Assembly (NCBI GenBank): GCA_947488485.1
Contig: CANKZO010000017.1
Location: 1-24,378, forward strand
Direction: 5' to 3'
DNA from: Opitutia bacterium
GTDB taxonomy: Bacteria; Verrucomicrobiota; Verrucomicrobiae; Opitutales; UBA953
Length of the DNA stretch: 24,378 bases
The notes under the pieces were generated by a model that saw only the letters and a list, made by a program, of their open reading frames with translations, was not told the origin of the DNA and did no database searches. Below, in pieces: positions 1 to 6,971 of the stretch. Each line of letters begins with the position of its first letter. The first letter of the stretch is position 1. The translations under genes and the position numbers were made by a program.

Positions 1-4
1 TCAT
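1..4 (-). CDS. Possible start of the next ATP synthase gene (atpF expected), cut by the window edge
   Basis: An ATG lies on the minus strand at 4..2, 84 bases after the atpE stop, and runs off the window. In most bacterial atp operons atpE is followed by atpF (subunit b), so that is the expected product. Only one codon is visible and there is no purine-rich ribosome-binding site in front of it, so the call rests on gene order alone. Confidence 0.25.
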
Positions 5-51
5 GGTGAGGACTTTGAAAGGAGGTTGGGAATCAGCGCTGGGAAAGAGAA

Positions 52-80
52 GTGGCGGGCCCCTTGCGGGGCCACGCCAC
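52..80 (-). repeat. Strong hairpin just after atpE
   Basis: An inverted repeat begins 8 bases after the atpE stop. The inner arms 58-63 and 68-73 give six G-C pairs around a four-base loop. The outer arms 52-56 and 76-80 add five more pairs after a small internal loop. On the minus strand it is followed by a pyrimidine-rich run (about 51 down to 41). It could be a leaky terminator or an mRNA-stabilising or processing element that sets atpE expression apart from downstream genes. The structure is visible; the role is inferred. Confidence 0.55.
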
Positions 81-88
81 GTGACCGG

Positions 89-292
89 TTACTTCGCGAG
101 GAAGATCGCGTAGAACGCGACGGCTTCGGCGAGAGCCATGCCCAGGATGGACTGGACGAGGATCTTGCCGGACGCGTCGGGATTGCGACCCACGGACTCG
201 ACGGCCTTGGCACCGACGAGACCCACGCCGATGGCGGCGGCGAGACAGCCGGCGGCGGCAGGGAGGGAACCAGTGATTTCAGCGATGATCAT
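89..292 (-). CDS. atpE: ATP synthase F0 subunit c
   Basis: This 67-residue proteolipid forms the rotating c-ring of the membrane F0 motor and carries the ions that drive ATP synthesis. It has two hydrophobic helices joined by a polar loop containing the family pattern GRNPDA (residues 36-41). The ion-binding glutamate is E56 in helix 2. The residue after it is alanine rather than the serine of Na+-type rings, and a valine stands where Na+-type rings have glutamine in helix 1, so proton coupling is likely (inference). The open frame extends far upstream, but the ATG at 292 gives the normal family length and starts right after an A-rich leader. It lies 80 bases downstream of atpB in the same operon. 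Confidence 0.95.
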   Translation of the reverse strand: MIIAEITGSLPAAAGCLAAAIGVGLVGAKAVESVGRNPDASGKILVQSILGMALAEAVAFYAIFLAK

Positions 293-372
293 GTTGTTGT
301 GTTGTTTTTGGTTTTTCCTTGGCGCGCCGCCGGGGGACTCCCGGCAGGTCACGCGCCTCGAAAGCGAAAAGG
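293..372 (-). promoter_or_regulatory. atpB-atpE intergenic leader: hairpin plus A-rich translation-initiation region
   Basis: Read on the minus strand, this gap holds a six-pair hairpin (arms at 345-340 and 334-329, five-base loop). It is followed by about 25 bases that are almost only A and C, directly before the atpE ATG. The purine patch AAGGA is about 20 bases from the ATG, too far for a normal Shine-Dalgarno. An unstructured A-rich leader is consistent with strong initiation, which atpE needs because the c-ring has many copies per enzyme. Confidence 0.4.
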
Positions 373-1218
373 TCAGTGGGCGTGCTCCTCGTCGTGGCCG
401 CCTTCGTGGTTGCAGATGAGGCCGATGTAGACGGCGGAAAGCAGCGTGAAGACGAAGGCCTGGATGAGGCCGACGAGGACTTCGAGCAGGCCCGCGACGG
501 CGGGGATGACGTACGGGGCGATGCCGCCGAGCGCGTGGATCAGGTTCTCGCCGCCGTAGACGTTGCCGTAGAGTCGGAACGAAAGGGAGATGAGGCGGAA
601 GGCGATGGAGACGACCTCGATGCCGCCGACGCCGAGGAAGATGAAGCTGAGCATGATCCACATCGGGAAGCTCAGCTCCTTCTTGTCGGCCTTGTTGCCG
701 AAGAGATCGAAGATCAGCACCTTGAAGCCGGCGTAACGCAGGACGAAATAAGTCCAGGCGACGAAGGAGATGGCCGACAAGGCCAAGGTGGTGTTGAGGT
801 CGGAGGTGGCCGGGCGGATGGCGTCAAGCCAGTGGCCGGGCTCGCCGTATTTGATGGTGCCGACTCCCGGGAGCAGGCCGCTCCAGTTCATCAGGAGGAT
901 GAAGACGAAGAAGCCGCAGAGGGTCGGGAAAACCTTGCCGATCATGCTCTTCCCGACGATCGGTTCAAGGGCGTCGCGCAAGCCGGAGGCCATGTTCTCG
1001 ACCAGGGCCTGACCCTTGCGCGGGACGATCTTGGGGGTGCCGACGAGGACGCGGATGGCGATGATGATGAGGGCCGTGAGGATCCAGGTGGTCAGGATCG
1101 TGTTGGAGACCTGGATGCCGCCGATCTCGAAGAGGTCGGTCGCCTTCGGATTGACGCCTTCCTCGCTCGCAAGAACGAAGGCTGGGGCCAGGAGACTGAG
1201 GAAGAAAAGAGGGCGCAT
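373..1218 (-). CDS. atpB: ATP synthase F0 subunit a
   Basis: This is the 281-residue stator subunit a, a polytopic inner-membrane protein that provides the two half-channels through which protons reach the c-ring. The essential arginine is R215 in the stretch SLSFRLYGN (211-219), with N219 and E224 after it. Q253 in GLIQAF lies in the last helix, matching the conserved glutamine of the family. The N-terminus looks like a cleavable or uncleaved signal (hydrophobic residues 3-17, then acidic). The C-terminal tail is rich in His and Asp/Glu. No atpI gene precedes it: the next gene upstream on the same strand is pdxH, 121 bases away. The start at 1218 has no clear Shine-Dalgarno. Confidence 0.96.
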   Translation of the reverse strand: MRPLFFLSLLAPAFVLASEEGVNPKATDLFEIGGIQVSNTILTTWILTALIIIAIRVLVGTPKIVPRKGQALVENMASGLRDALEPIVGKSMIGKVFPTLCGFFVFILLMNWSGLLPGVGTIKYGEPGHWLDAIRPATSDLNTTLALSAISFVAWTYFVLRYAGFKVLIFDLFGNKADKKELSFPMWIMLSFIFLGVGGIEVVSIAFRLISLSFRLYGNVYGGENLIHALGGIAPYVIPAVAGLLEVLVGLIQAFVFTLLSAVYIGLICNHEGGHDEEHAH

Positions 1219-1339
1219 TTAGACGCGGGAACCGATTGGTGAACGATTCCGTGAAGAATGGTCAATCCTGCGAGCACCCCCCGCCCCAGAGTAAGCACCC
1301 AAGGATATCCCTATAAGGTGGGCTTATCCTATCCGGCCT

Positions 1340-1975
1340 TCAAGGCGAGAGCCGTACGATCTCCCAAACCCCCGACTTAAGGGTGTATTGGAACCGGTCG
1401 TGCAGTCGGTTGGTCCGGCCCTGCCAGAACTCGAAGTGGGTCGGAATGAGGCGATACCCGCCCCAGTGCGGCGGCTTGGGTACCTGCCCTTCGGCGTGCT
1501 TGGCCTGCAACTCGGCAAGGCGCGACTCCAGGACCTGCCGATCGGCGATGACATCACTCTGGTCGGACGCCAGAGCGCCGAGCTGGCTACCGTAGGGGCG
1601 ACGGGCGAAATAGGCCACCGACTCTTCATCGGAAGTCTTTACCAATGAGCCAGTTATGTGAATCTGTCGCTCCAGGGCGAACCACGGGAAAAGCAGCGTC
1701 ACGCGGGGATTGGCGGCGATTTCGTCCCCCTTCTTGCTGCGGTAGTTAGTGAAGAAAGAGAACCCCCGTTCATCGGCGGCCTTAAGCAGCACGGTCCGGG
1801 AGGAGGGGAAACCGTCCAGTCCGTTGGTCGAGAGGACCATCGCATTGGGCTCCACCACGCCGGCGGTCTTGGCCTGATCAAACCAAGCCTTGAATTGGGC
1901 CAACGGCGCCTCGCGCAGCTCGTGCCGGTCGATCCCGTGGGCGGCATACTCTTTACGGAAGTCCGAAAGGTCCAT
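1340..1975 (-). CDS. pdxH: Pyridoxamine/pyridoxine 5'-phosphate oxidase
   Basis: This 211-residue FMN enzyme oxidises pyridoxamine or pyridoxine phosphate to pyridoxal 5'-phosphate, the last step of vitamin B6 synthesis and salvage, in the cytoplasm. FMN-binding stretches are visible: RTVLLK (60-65), YRSKKG (78-83) and QIHITGS (104-110). The substrate-site block RPYGSQLGALASDQS is at 126-140. The C-terminal signature FWQGRTNRLHDR (183-194) ends in VRLSP, close to the usual RLAP end. The ATG at 1975 gives MDLSDFRKEY, a normal family start; the longer open frame upstream overlaps rsmE and is rejected. It is divergent from rsmE across an 88-base gap. Confidence 0.96.
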   Translation of the reverse strand: MDLSDFRKEYAAHGIDRHELREAPLAQFKAWFDQAKTAGVVEPNAMVLSTNGLDGFPSSRTVLLKAADERGFSFFTNYRSKKGDEIAANPRVTLLFPWFALERQIHITGSLVKTSDEESVAYFARRPYGSQLGALASDQSDVIADRQVLESRLAELQAKHAEGQVPKPPHWGGYRLIPTHFEFWQGRTNRLHDRFQYTLKSGVWEIVRLSP

Positions 1976-1991
1976 GGCCCCATCATGAAAG

Positions 1992-2044
1992 AGTCGGGGT
2001 CGCGCGCAAGCGTTAGCGCCCTTCCCTCTCGCCAGTCGGGGTCG
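1992..2044. repeat. 11-base direct repeat in the pdxH-rsmE divergent gap
   Basis: The sequence AGTCGGGGTCG occurs at 1992-2002 and again, perfectly, at 2034-2044. The copies are 42 bases apart, close to four helical turns, so both would face the same side of the DNA. The gap also holds a short GCGC inverted pair around 2005-2020. Paired sites in a divergent promoter region suggest a regulator-binding site, but no regulator is identifiable here. Confidence 0.4.
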
Positions 2045-2063
2045 GCGGCTCACTTTAGCAGCC

Positions 2064-2798
2064 GTGAACTTGGTGCTGATCACCTCCGACGAAGCGGCCG
2101 GCGGACTCCCGTCCGATGATGCGCGCGCCCGCCACCTGCGCGAGACGGTCGGACTCGCCGTCGGCGGTTCGTTCCACGTCGGCATCGAGCACGGCCTGCG
2201 CGGCCTCGCGACGATCACCGCGCTCGCGCCGCAGCTCACGTTCTCCGTCGCCTGGGAAAAAACTGCGCAGGCGCGCCTGCCGCTCACGGTGCTCGTCGGA
2301 CTCCCGCGCCCGCAGACCGCCAAGAAAGTCCTGCACGACCTCGCGAGCCTCGGCGCCGCACGCATCATCTTCTTCGAGTCGGCGAAAGGCGACCCGGGCT
2401 ACCTCACGAGCTCGCTCTGGAAAGACGGCGAGTGGCGCGAGCATGTCCTCAAGGGAACCGAACAGGCCTGCTCGACCCTCGTGCCGGAAGTGACGCGCGT
2501 CGCGTCGCTCGCCGAAGCCGTCGCGCTCGTCGCGGGCGACGCGTGGAAGGTCGCGCTCGATCCGTATGAAGCCGCCGACGCGCCGGAACTTTCCACGCCG
2601 GCGAAGGCGGCGGTGCTCGCGATCGGACCGGAGCGAGGCTTCGCGGAGGCGGAGCGCGCGACGCTGCGCGCGGCGGGTTTCGCTTTCGCGCATCTCGGCG
2701 ACCGCATCCTGCGCGTCGAAGCCGCGGCGCTCGTCGGCGGCGCGCTCCTGCTCGCGCAGCTGCGCGCCTGGGCGAAGCATCGGCCGGTCGGCGGCTGA
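2064..2798 (+). CDS. rsmE: 16S rRNA (uracil-1498-N3)-methyltransferase
   Basis: This 244-residue SPOUT-fold methyltransferase uses S-adenosylmethionine to make m3U1498 in the small-subunit rRNA, in the cytoplasm. The knotted SAM site is clear from IGPERGF (187-193) and LGDRILRVEA (211-220), the two signature blocks of the family. The N-terminal part (about 1-65) is the PUA-like RNA-binding domain, and KKVLHDLASLGAARI (88-101) is typical of RsmE. The start is a GTG at 2064; no closer ATG keeps the N-terminal domain. The stop abuts the rsmD stop with no spacer. Confidence 0.93.
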   Translation: MNLVLITSDEAAGGLPSDDARARHLRETVGLAVGGSFHVGIEHGLRGLATITALAPQLTFSVAWEKTAQARLPLTVLVGLPRPQTAKKVLHDLASLGAARIIFFESAKGDPGYLTSSLWKDGEWREHVLKGTEQACSTLVPEVTRVASLAEAVALVAGDAWKVALDPYEAADAPELSTPAKAAVLAIGPERGFAEAERATLRAAGFAFAHLGDRILRVEAAALVGGALLLAQLRAWAKHRPVGG

Positions 2799-2801
2799 TC
2801 A
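2796..2801. other. Zero-gap convergent stop junction TGATCA (rsmE/rsmD)
   Basis: The plus-strand TGA of rsmE (2796-2798) and the minus-strand TGA of rsmD (2801-2799) sit side by side and form the palindrome TGATCA. There is no room for a terminator outside the coding sequences. The same junction recurs at 8883-8888 and 12257-12262. Confidence 0.95.
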
Positions 2802-3365
2802 CTCCGCGGCCTTGCGGACGAGCACGGACGCGGCGGGCTGGCCTTTGCCTTTGCCGATCACCTTGCGCAGCTTCCATCCCTCGGGCACCGGGACTTCGTA
2901 GCCACCGGGCGCTTCGAGGATCACGCGGACGTGCGCGCCTTCTTCGGCGTAGCCCACCGCCGTCGCGGCGATCTCCGCGCCTTTCGTCTGCCAGAGCTCC
3001 CAGGGCGGGTCGGCGAACACCAGGTCGTAGCGGCCGGCGGCCACGCCGGGCTTGGTCGCGTCGCCGGTGATCTTCGTGAAAGGCAGTTCGGCGACGCCCA
3101 TCGACTTCGCGACCGCGGCGGCGTTGGCCGTAAGCTCGGCGCCGATGCGCTGGTCGACGCACGTCGCGCGCAGGGCGCCGCGGCTGAGGGACTCGAGTCC
3201 GTAGGCGCCCGTGCCGGCGAAGAGGTCGAGCACCGTCGTGCCGGGGACGAACGCCGCGAGCGAGTTGAAGACCGCTTCGCGGATATAATCCGTGGCCGGA
3301 CGCACGCCGCCCTGCGCGGGGACGCGGAGCTGGATGCCTCGAGCGATGCCGCCGGTGACGCGCAT
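2799..3365 (-). CDS. rsmD: 16S rRNA (guanine-966-N2)-methyltransferase
   Basis: This 188-residue class I SAM methyltransferase is expected to make m2G966 in 16S rRNA within the assembling 30S subunit. The SAM-binding motif I is VLDLFAGTGAYGLESLSRGA (45-64). The catalytic motif is DPPW (119-122), where RsmD of E. coli has DPPF or DPPY-type residues; the aromatic character is kept. The N-terminal MRVTGGIARG and RPATDYIREAVFNSL (22-36) match the usual start of the family. It lies 30 bases downstream of mutM on the same strand, so the two are probably co-transcribed. Confidence 0.92.
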   Translation of the reverse strand: MRVTGGIARGIQLRVPAQGGVRPATDYIREAVFNSLAAFVPGTTVLDLFAGTGAYGLESLSRGALRATCVDQRIGAELTANAAAVAKSMGVAELPFTKITGDATKPGVAAGRYDLVFADPPWELWQTKGAEIAATAVGYAEEGAHVRVILEAPGGYEVPVPEGWKLRKVIGKGKGQPAASVLVRKAAE

Positions 3366-3395
3366 GCGTTCAAGTTCGCCCGACCGCGCGGAAGG

Positions 3396-4211
3396 TCAAC
3401 GGCGTTCGGCGCCGAGGACCTGCCGCTCGGGCGACCAGCAGGTGGTGCGGCCGCCGACGTCTTCGCGGACCAACGGCTTCTTCGAACGCGGGCAGCGACC
3501 GCCATCCTTCCAGCGATGATTGAAGAGCCAGGTGTCGGGCGGGTCGGACCAATCCTTGCCGATGACGTCCATCGCCTCGGCGCAGACCTCGCGCAAGGTC
3601 GCGTGGAGCTTGCGGACGGATTTCGGTCCGAACGAGCCGGCCTTGGCCTGCGGATGGAAGCCCGCGCGCCAGAGCACCTCGTCGGCCATCCAGTTGCCGA
3701 TGCCCGGGAAACGTTCCTGCATGAGGAGCACCGGCTTGATCGCCGTGCGGGCGCGGCGACGCAGGAAGACCTCGACGACGCCGACGGAGAATTCCGGCGA
3801 GAGGATCGCCGGCGGGATCTTCTCCCACCACGGCGGGACGCCGTCGCCTTGCCAGAGTAGGACGCGGCCGAACTGCCGCGGGTCGACGAAGACCAGCTCC
3901 TTGCCGCCGCTCATCCGCAGTTTGAAATGGTCGTAAGGCGTCGGCTCGCGGTCCGCGTCGCCCGCTTCGAGGCGGCCGGTCATCCCGAGATGGACGCCGA
4001 GCCAGGCGCCCCCGGAGAAGCGGAAGGCCATCTGCTTCGCCGCGGCGAAGGACTCGACGAGTTTCGCCCCGGCCAAGGCCGTGGTCAGCGCCGCCGGAGC
4101 GACCCCCCGGCCGATCCGCGCCTTGGGATTGAGACGGACGGCGGTGACCTTGCGCCCCAGGCCGAGGTCCCAGCGGCGGCGGAAATATTCGACTTCGGCG
4201 AGCTCGGGCAT
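3396..4211 (-). CDS. mutM: Formamidopyrimidine-DNA glycosylase/AP lyase with a degenerate zinc finger
   Basis: This 271-residue base-excision repair enzyme removes oxidised purines such as 8-oxoguanine and cleaves the abasic site. The N-terminal Pro2 nucleophile and Glu3 lie in MPELAEVE, a conserved lysine is at K59, and GIGNWMADEVL (170-180) is the helix-two-turn-helix block with N174. The C-terminal finger is unusual. In the Cys-x2-Cys-x16-Cys-x2-Cys register only C240 remains; the other positions are S243, S260 and R263, and C258 is out of register. The turn arginine R255 in GGRTT is kept. This resembles the zincless-finger glycosylases known from plants and NEIL1. The ATG at 4211 places proline at position 2, as the mechanism requires. 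Confidence 0.93.
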   Translation of the reverse strand: MPELAEVEYFRRRWDLGLGRKVTAVRLNPKARIGRGVAPAALTTALAGAKLVESFAAAKQMAFRFSGGAWLGVHLGMTGRLEAGDADREPTPYDHFKLRMSGGKELVFVDPRQFGRVLLWQGDGVPPWWEKIPPAILSPEFSVGVVEVFLRRRARTAIKPVLLMQERFPGIGNWMADEVLWRAGFHPQAKAGSFGPKSVRKLHATLREVCAEAMDVIGKDWSDPPDTWLFNHRWKDGGRCPRSKKPLVREDVGGRTTCWSPERQVLGAERR

Positions 4212-4225
4212 CGACGGACACCGTG

Positions 4226-4285
4226 CGGAGGACCGCTCGCCGCGCAAGCCGCGCGTGGTTTTCCGCTGGTCTCGGCGGTCCGCCG
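4226..4285. repeat. Nested inverted repeats between mutM and gpr
   Basis: In the divergent gap, arms 4226-4236 and 4275-4285 are complementary at 10 of 11 positions. Inside them lies a second hairpin with arms 4241-4245 and 4251-4255 and a five-base loop. This could be an operator or a structured leader of the gpr transcript. Dyads arise easily in such GC-rich DNA, so confidence in a function is low. Confidence 0.35.
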
Positions 4286-4301
4286 CGATTGAGTGTCCCG
4301 T

Positions 4302-5294
4302 ATGCATCCGGCCGACCCCGCGCGCTACGCCCATCCGTCTTTCCAAGTCCGCTGCGGGAAATCCGGGCTGCACCTGCCCAAGATCTCGCTCGGCCTGTGG
4401 CACAACTTCGGGAGCGTCGACGATTACGCCAACGCGCGCGCGATCGCCCTGCGCGCCTTCGACCTCGGCGTCACGCACTTCGACCTCGCGAACAACTACG
4501 GCCCCGTGCCCGGCAGCGCCGAAGAGACCTTCGGACGCATCCTGCGCGAAGACCTCGGCGCCTACCGTGACGAGCTCATCATCTCGACCAAGGCCGGCTA
4601 CACCATGTGGCCAGGGCCGCACGGCGATTTCGGCTCCCGTAAGTACCTCCTCGCATCGCTCGACCAGTCGCTGAAGCGGATGGGCCTGCCTTACGTGGAC
4701 GTGTTCTACAGCCACCGGCGCGACCCGCACACGCCGCTCGAGGAGACCATGGGCGCGCTCGCCCAGGCGGTCCGCTCGGGCAAGGCGTTGTACGCCGCGA
4801 TCTCCAACTACAATCCGGAGGACACCGCGCGGGCCTGCGCTCTCCTGCGCGAGCTCGGCACGCCGTGCGTCATGCATCAGCCCAAGTACAGCCTCTTCGA
4901 ACGCACGCCCGAGGCAGGCTTGCTCGACGTCGTGGAGAAGGAAGGCCTCGGCTGCGCGGTCTTCTCGCCGCTCGCGCAAGGCATGCTCACCGACCGCTAT
5001 CTACAAGGCATCCCCGCCGACGCGCGCGCCGGCAAGGCGCACGGCTACCTGCGTCCCGAGCAGCTCGACGCCGCGCGCATGGAGAAAGTCCGCCGGCTCG
5101 CGGAAGTCGCCGCCGAACGCGGCCAGCCGCTCGCGTCGATGGCGATCGCCTGGGTCCTGCGGGACCGCCGCGTGTCGTCCGCCATCATCGGGGCCAGCAA
5201 GGTCGCCCAGCTCGAGCAATGCGTGGCCGCGGCTTCGTCGGCGCCGTTCGCCTCGGCGGAACTCAAGCAGATCGACGCCATCCTTGCCGCCTGA
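4302..5294 (+). CDS. gpr: Aldo/keto reductase, YghZ/Gpr type (L-glyceraldehyde 3-phosphate reductase-like)
   Basis: This is a 330-residue NADPH-dependent TIM-barrel reductase closely resembling E. coli YghZ (Gpr), which reduces L-glyceraldehyde 3-phosphate and can detoxify methylglyoxal. The catalytic tetrad is visible: D61 and Y66 in HFDLANNYG, K97 in ISTKAGY, and H138 in YSHRRD. Family blocks such as LSLGLWHNFG-like (residues 29-37), GSRKYLLASLDQSLKRMGL (111-129) and the coenzyme block IIGAS near the C-terminus match well. I prefer the ATG at 4302, which aligns with the E. coli N-terminus; a GTG at 4293 in the same frame would add three residues. It is divergent from mutM and followed by the Nudix gene after 48 bases. 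Confidence 0.88.
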   Translation: MHPADPARYAHPSFQVRCGKSGLHLPKISLGLWHNFGSVDDYANARAIALRAFDLGVTHFDLANNYGPVPGSAEETFGRILREDLGAYRDELIISTKAGYTMWPGPHGDFGSRKYLLASLDQSLKRMGLPYVDVFYSHRRDPHTPLEETMGALAQAVRSGKALYAAISNYNPEDTARACALLRELGTPCVMHQPKYSLFERTPEAGLLDVVEKEGLGCAVFSPLAQGMLTDRYLQGIPADARAGKAHGYLRPEQLDAARMEKVRRLAEVAAERGQPLASMAIAWVLRDRRVSSAIIGASKVAQLEQCVAAASSAPFASAELKQIDAILAA

Positions 5295-5342
5295 ACGCAC
5301 TCCGGGGTTGTGCCGCCGGACTCCGCCCGCAAGGGTGGGACC

Positions 5343-5864
5343 ATGACCGCCGGCGCCGCCCTGCCCTTCAAGATCAGCGTCCTCGTCTTCCTGAGCGACG
5401 AGGCGGGCCGCCTCCTGCTCATCCAGCGCACCAAGGCCCCGAACCTCGGCTGCTGGAGCCCGATCGGCGGCAAGCTCGAGATGGGCCTCGGCGAGTCGCC
5501 TTTCGAGTGCGCCGTGCGCGAGACCTGCGAGGAGACCGGCGTGAACGTCGCGACCGAAGACCTCCATCTCTTCGGCATGATCTCCGAAAAAGGCTACGAA
5601 GCCCAGTCACACTGGCTGATGTTCCTCTTCGACTGCCGCAAGCCGCTGACGGCCCTACCGGAGACGATCGACGAAGGCCGCTTCGCTTTCTTCGCGCGCG
5701 AAGAACTCGGCAATGTCGCCGTGCCGGAGACCGACCGCACGTTGCTCTGGCCGGTCTACGACGAACACCGCCGCGGCTTCATCGCCTACCGCGCCGAATG
5801 CCATCCCGGCGCGCCGCTACGGGTCGTGGTCGAAGAGACGAGCGCCAAGCCGAACCTCGACTGA
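5343..5864 (+). CDS. Nudix hydrolase
   Basis: This 173-residue protein should hydrolyse a nucleoside diphosphate linked to some other group; its substrate cannot be read from sequence. The Nudix helix is clear: E51, then R59-E60 and E63-E64 before G66, in RETCEETG. The loop before it is two residues longer than the canonical Gx5E (G43 to E51). I chose the ATG at 5343, preceded by a purine-rich stretch (AAGGGTGGGA), over a GTG at 5310. Its stop is 2 bases before the start of the kinase-like protein gene, so the two are probably co-translated and may share a pathway. Confidence 0.85.
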   Translation: MTAGAALPFKISVLVFLSDEAGRLLLIQRTKAPNLGCWSPIGGKLEMGLGESPFECAVRETCEETGVNVATEDLHLFGMISEKGYEAQSHWLMFLFDCRKPLTALPETIDEGRFAFFAREELGNVAVPETDRTLLWPVYDEHRRGFIAYRAECHPGAPLRVVVEETSAKPNLD

Positions 5865-5866
5865 CG

Positions 5867-6919
5867 ATGGACGCCGCCGGAAGCGAAGCCGAGTTCAAGC
5901 GGACCAACCGCAAGCCGGCGTATCCGATCGGCGAAGAGCTCCGCGCTTATCTGTCGCGCGAAGGCCGCGAAGTCCCCCTGCCCGTCTCCTACGCCCAGCT
6001 GCGCGAGTTCACCGCGGCGATGCCCCTGCTCGAACGCGGCAAGGACACCCTCTGGGAGACCGTCGCCTATCCGCCGGAAGAAATGGGCCGGCTTTCGCAG
6101 GGCCTGCTCGAGACCTACGCGCTCCTGCGCGGCGAAGGCGGCATGAAGGTCTTCAGCCACGTCTACGTCGACCGCGTGGACTTCTGTTCCTTCGGCAATT
6201 CGCAGCCCTTCCGCGTCCGCATCGTCAACGCGTATAACGAGAACCACGACTACTTCTACGTGAAGGTCGGCGACGCCTCGCGCGTCTGCGGGCTCGAGCT
6301 CGAGCACCTGCTCTCGCCGAACCGCATGCTCTACCTCACCTGGGGCGAGACGCTGGTCGAGGAGCACGTCACCGGCATCCCGGGCGACATCTTCGCCGAA
6401 AAATGGCTGGCTGCCGACGGCCACCACCCGGTGCGCCTCGCCAAGGAGCTCATCAAGTTCGAGGAACGCTGCCTCGTGCGCCTGCTCGGCGACATGCGCG
6501 CCTATAATTTCGTCATCGCCGTCACCCCGGACTTCGACGCGACCGCTATCCGCGTGCGCGCCATGGACTTCGACCAGCAGAGCTACGACGGTCGCCTCCG
6601 GTTCTACCTCCCCGGCTCGTTCAAGGAGAACCGGCCGTTCGCCCAGCTCTGCGCCAAGCACATCAACGCCGCTTCCGCCGCCCAGTACCGCCGCGAGGAG
6701 CAGTCGCTGATCCACCGCCGCCACCTCGCCGCGCCCGACCGGGTCAAGGACCTGCTGGCCGCCATGCGGTCCAATCCCCTGACCTCGCCCGAAAAAGCCA
6801 AGGAACTCGCCGACGGCCTGGCCGAATACCACCGGGACCCGGCCTTCCGGCAGCACGCCGACATGGCGGGCCTGATCGGCGAAAGCCTCGCCCGGCTCGA
6901 CCGGTTGTTGCGCTCTTAA
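5867..6919 (+). CDS. Unrecognised protein with a kinase-like (APH/HipA-type) motif set
   Basis: I do not recognise this 350-residue soluble protein by name. Its middle looks like a phosphotransferase fold. YFYVKVGDASR (129-139) could supply the ATP-binding lysine K133, and GLELEHLL (142-149) the helix-C glutamate. LLGDMRAYNFVI (206-217) has D209 and N214 in the D-x4-N spacing of the catalytic loop. AMDFDQQ (232-238) has D234-F-D236 where such kinases have their metal-binding DFD or DWE. TLVEEHVTGIPGDIF (162-176) resembles the hinge region. The usual histidine before GD is a leucine. The C-terminal third (about 270-350) is helical and charged. The ATG at 5867 is 2 bases after the Nudix stop. 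The motifs are seen; the kinase assignment is inference, and a pseudokinase is possible. Confidence 0.8.
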   Translation: MDAAGSEAEFKRTNRKPAYPIGEELRAYLSREGREVPLPVSYAQLREFTAAMPLLERGKDTLWETVAYPPEEMGRLSQGLLETYALLRGEGGMKVFSHVYVDRVDFCSFGNSQPFRVRIVNAYNENHDYFYVKVGDASRVCGLELEHLLSPNRMLYLTWGETLVEEHVTGIPGDIFAEKWLAADGHHPVRLAKELIKFEERCLVRLLGDMRAYNFVIAVTPDFDATAIRVRAMDFDQQSYDGRLRFYLPGSFKENRPFAQLCAKHINAASAAQYRREEQSLIHRRHLAAPDRVKDLLAAMRSNPLTSPEKAKELADGLAEYHRDPAFRQHADMAGLIGESLARLDRLLRS

Positions 6920-6971
6920 TAGTAAGCGCTGGACAGGACGCGCGCCGGGCGGGCAAACTCCGAGGCCTGCG

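Noticed and set aside
1219..1339. Promoter and terminator between pdxH and atpB
   Set aside because: A TTGACC-like element (1265-1260) has no suitable -10 at normal spacing, and the short dyads around 1303-1330 are too imperfect to call.
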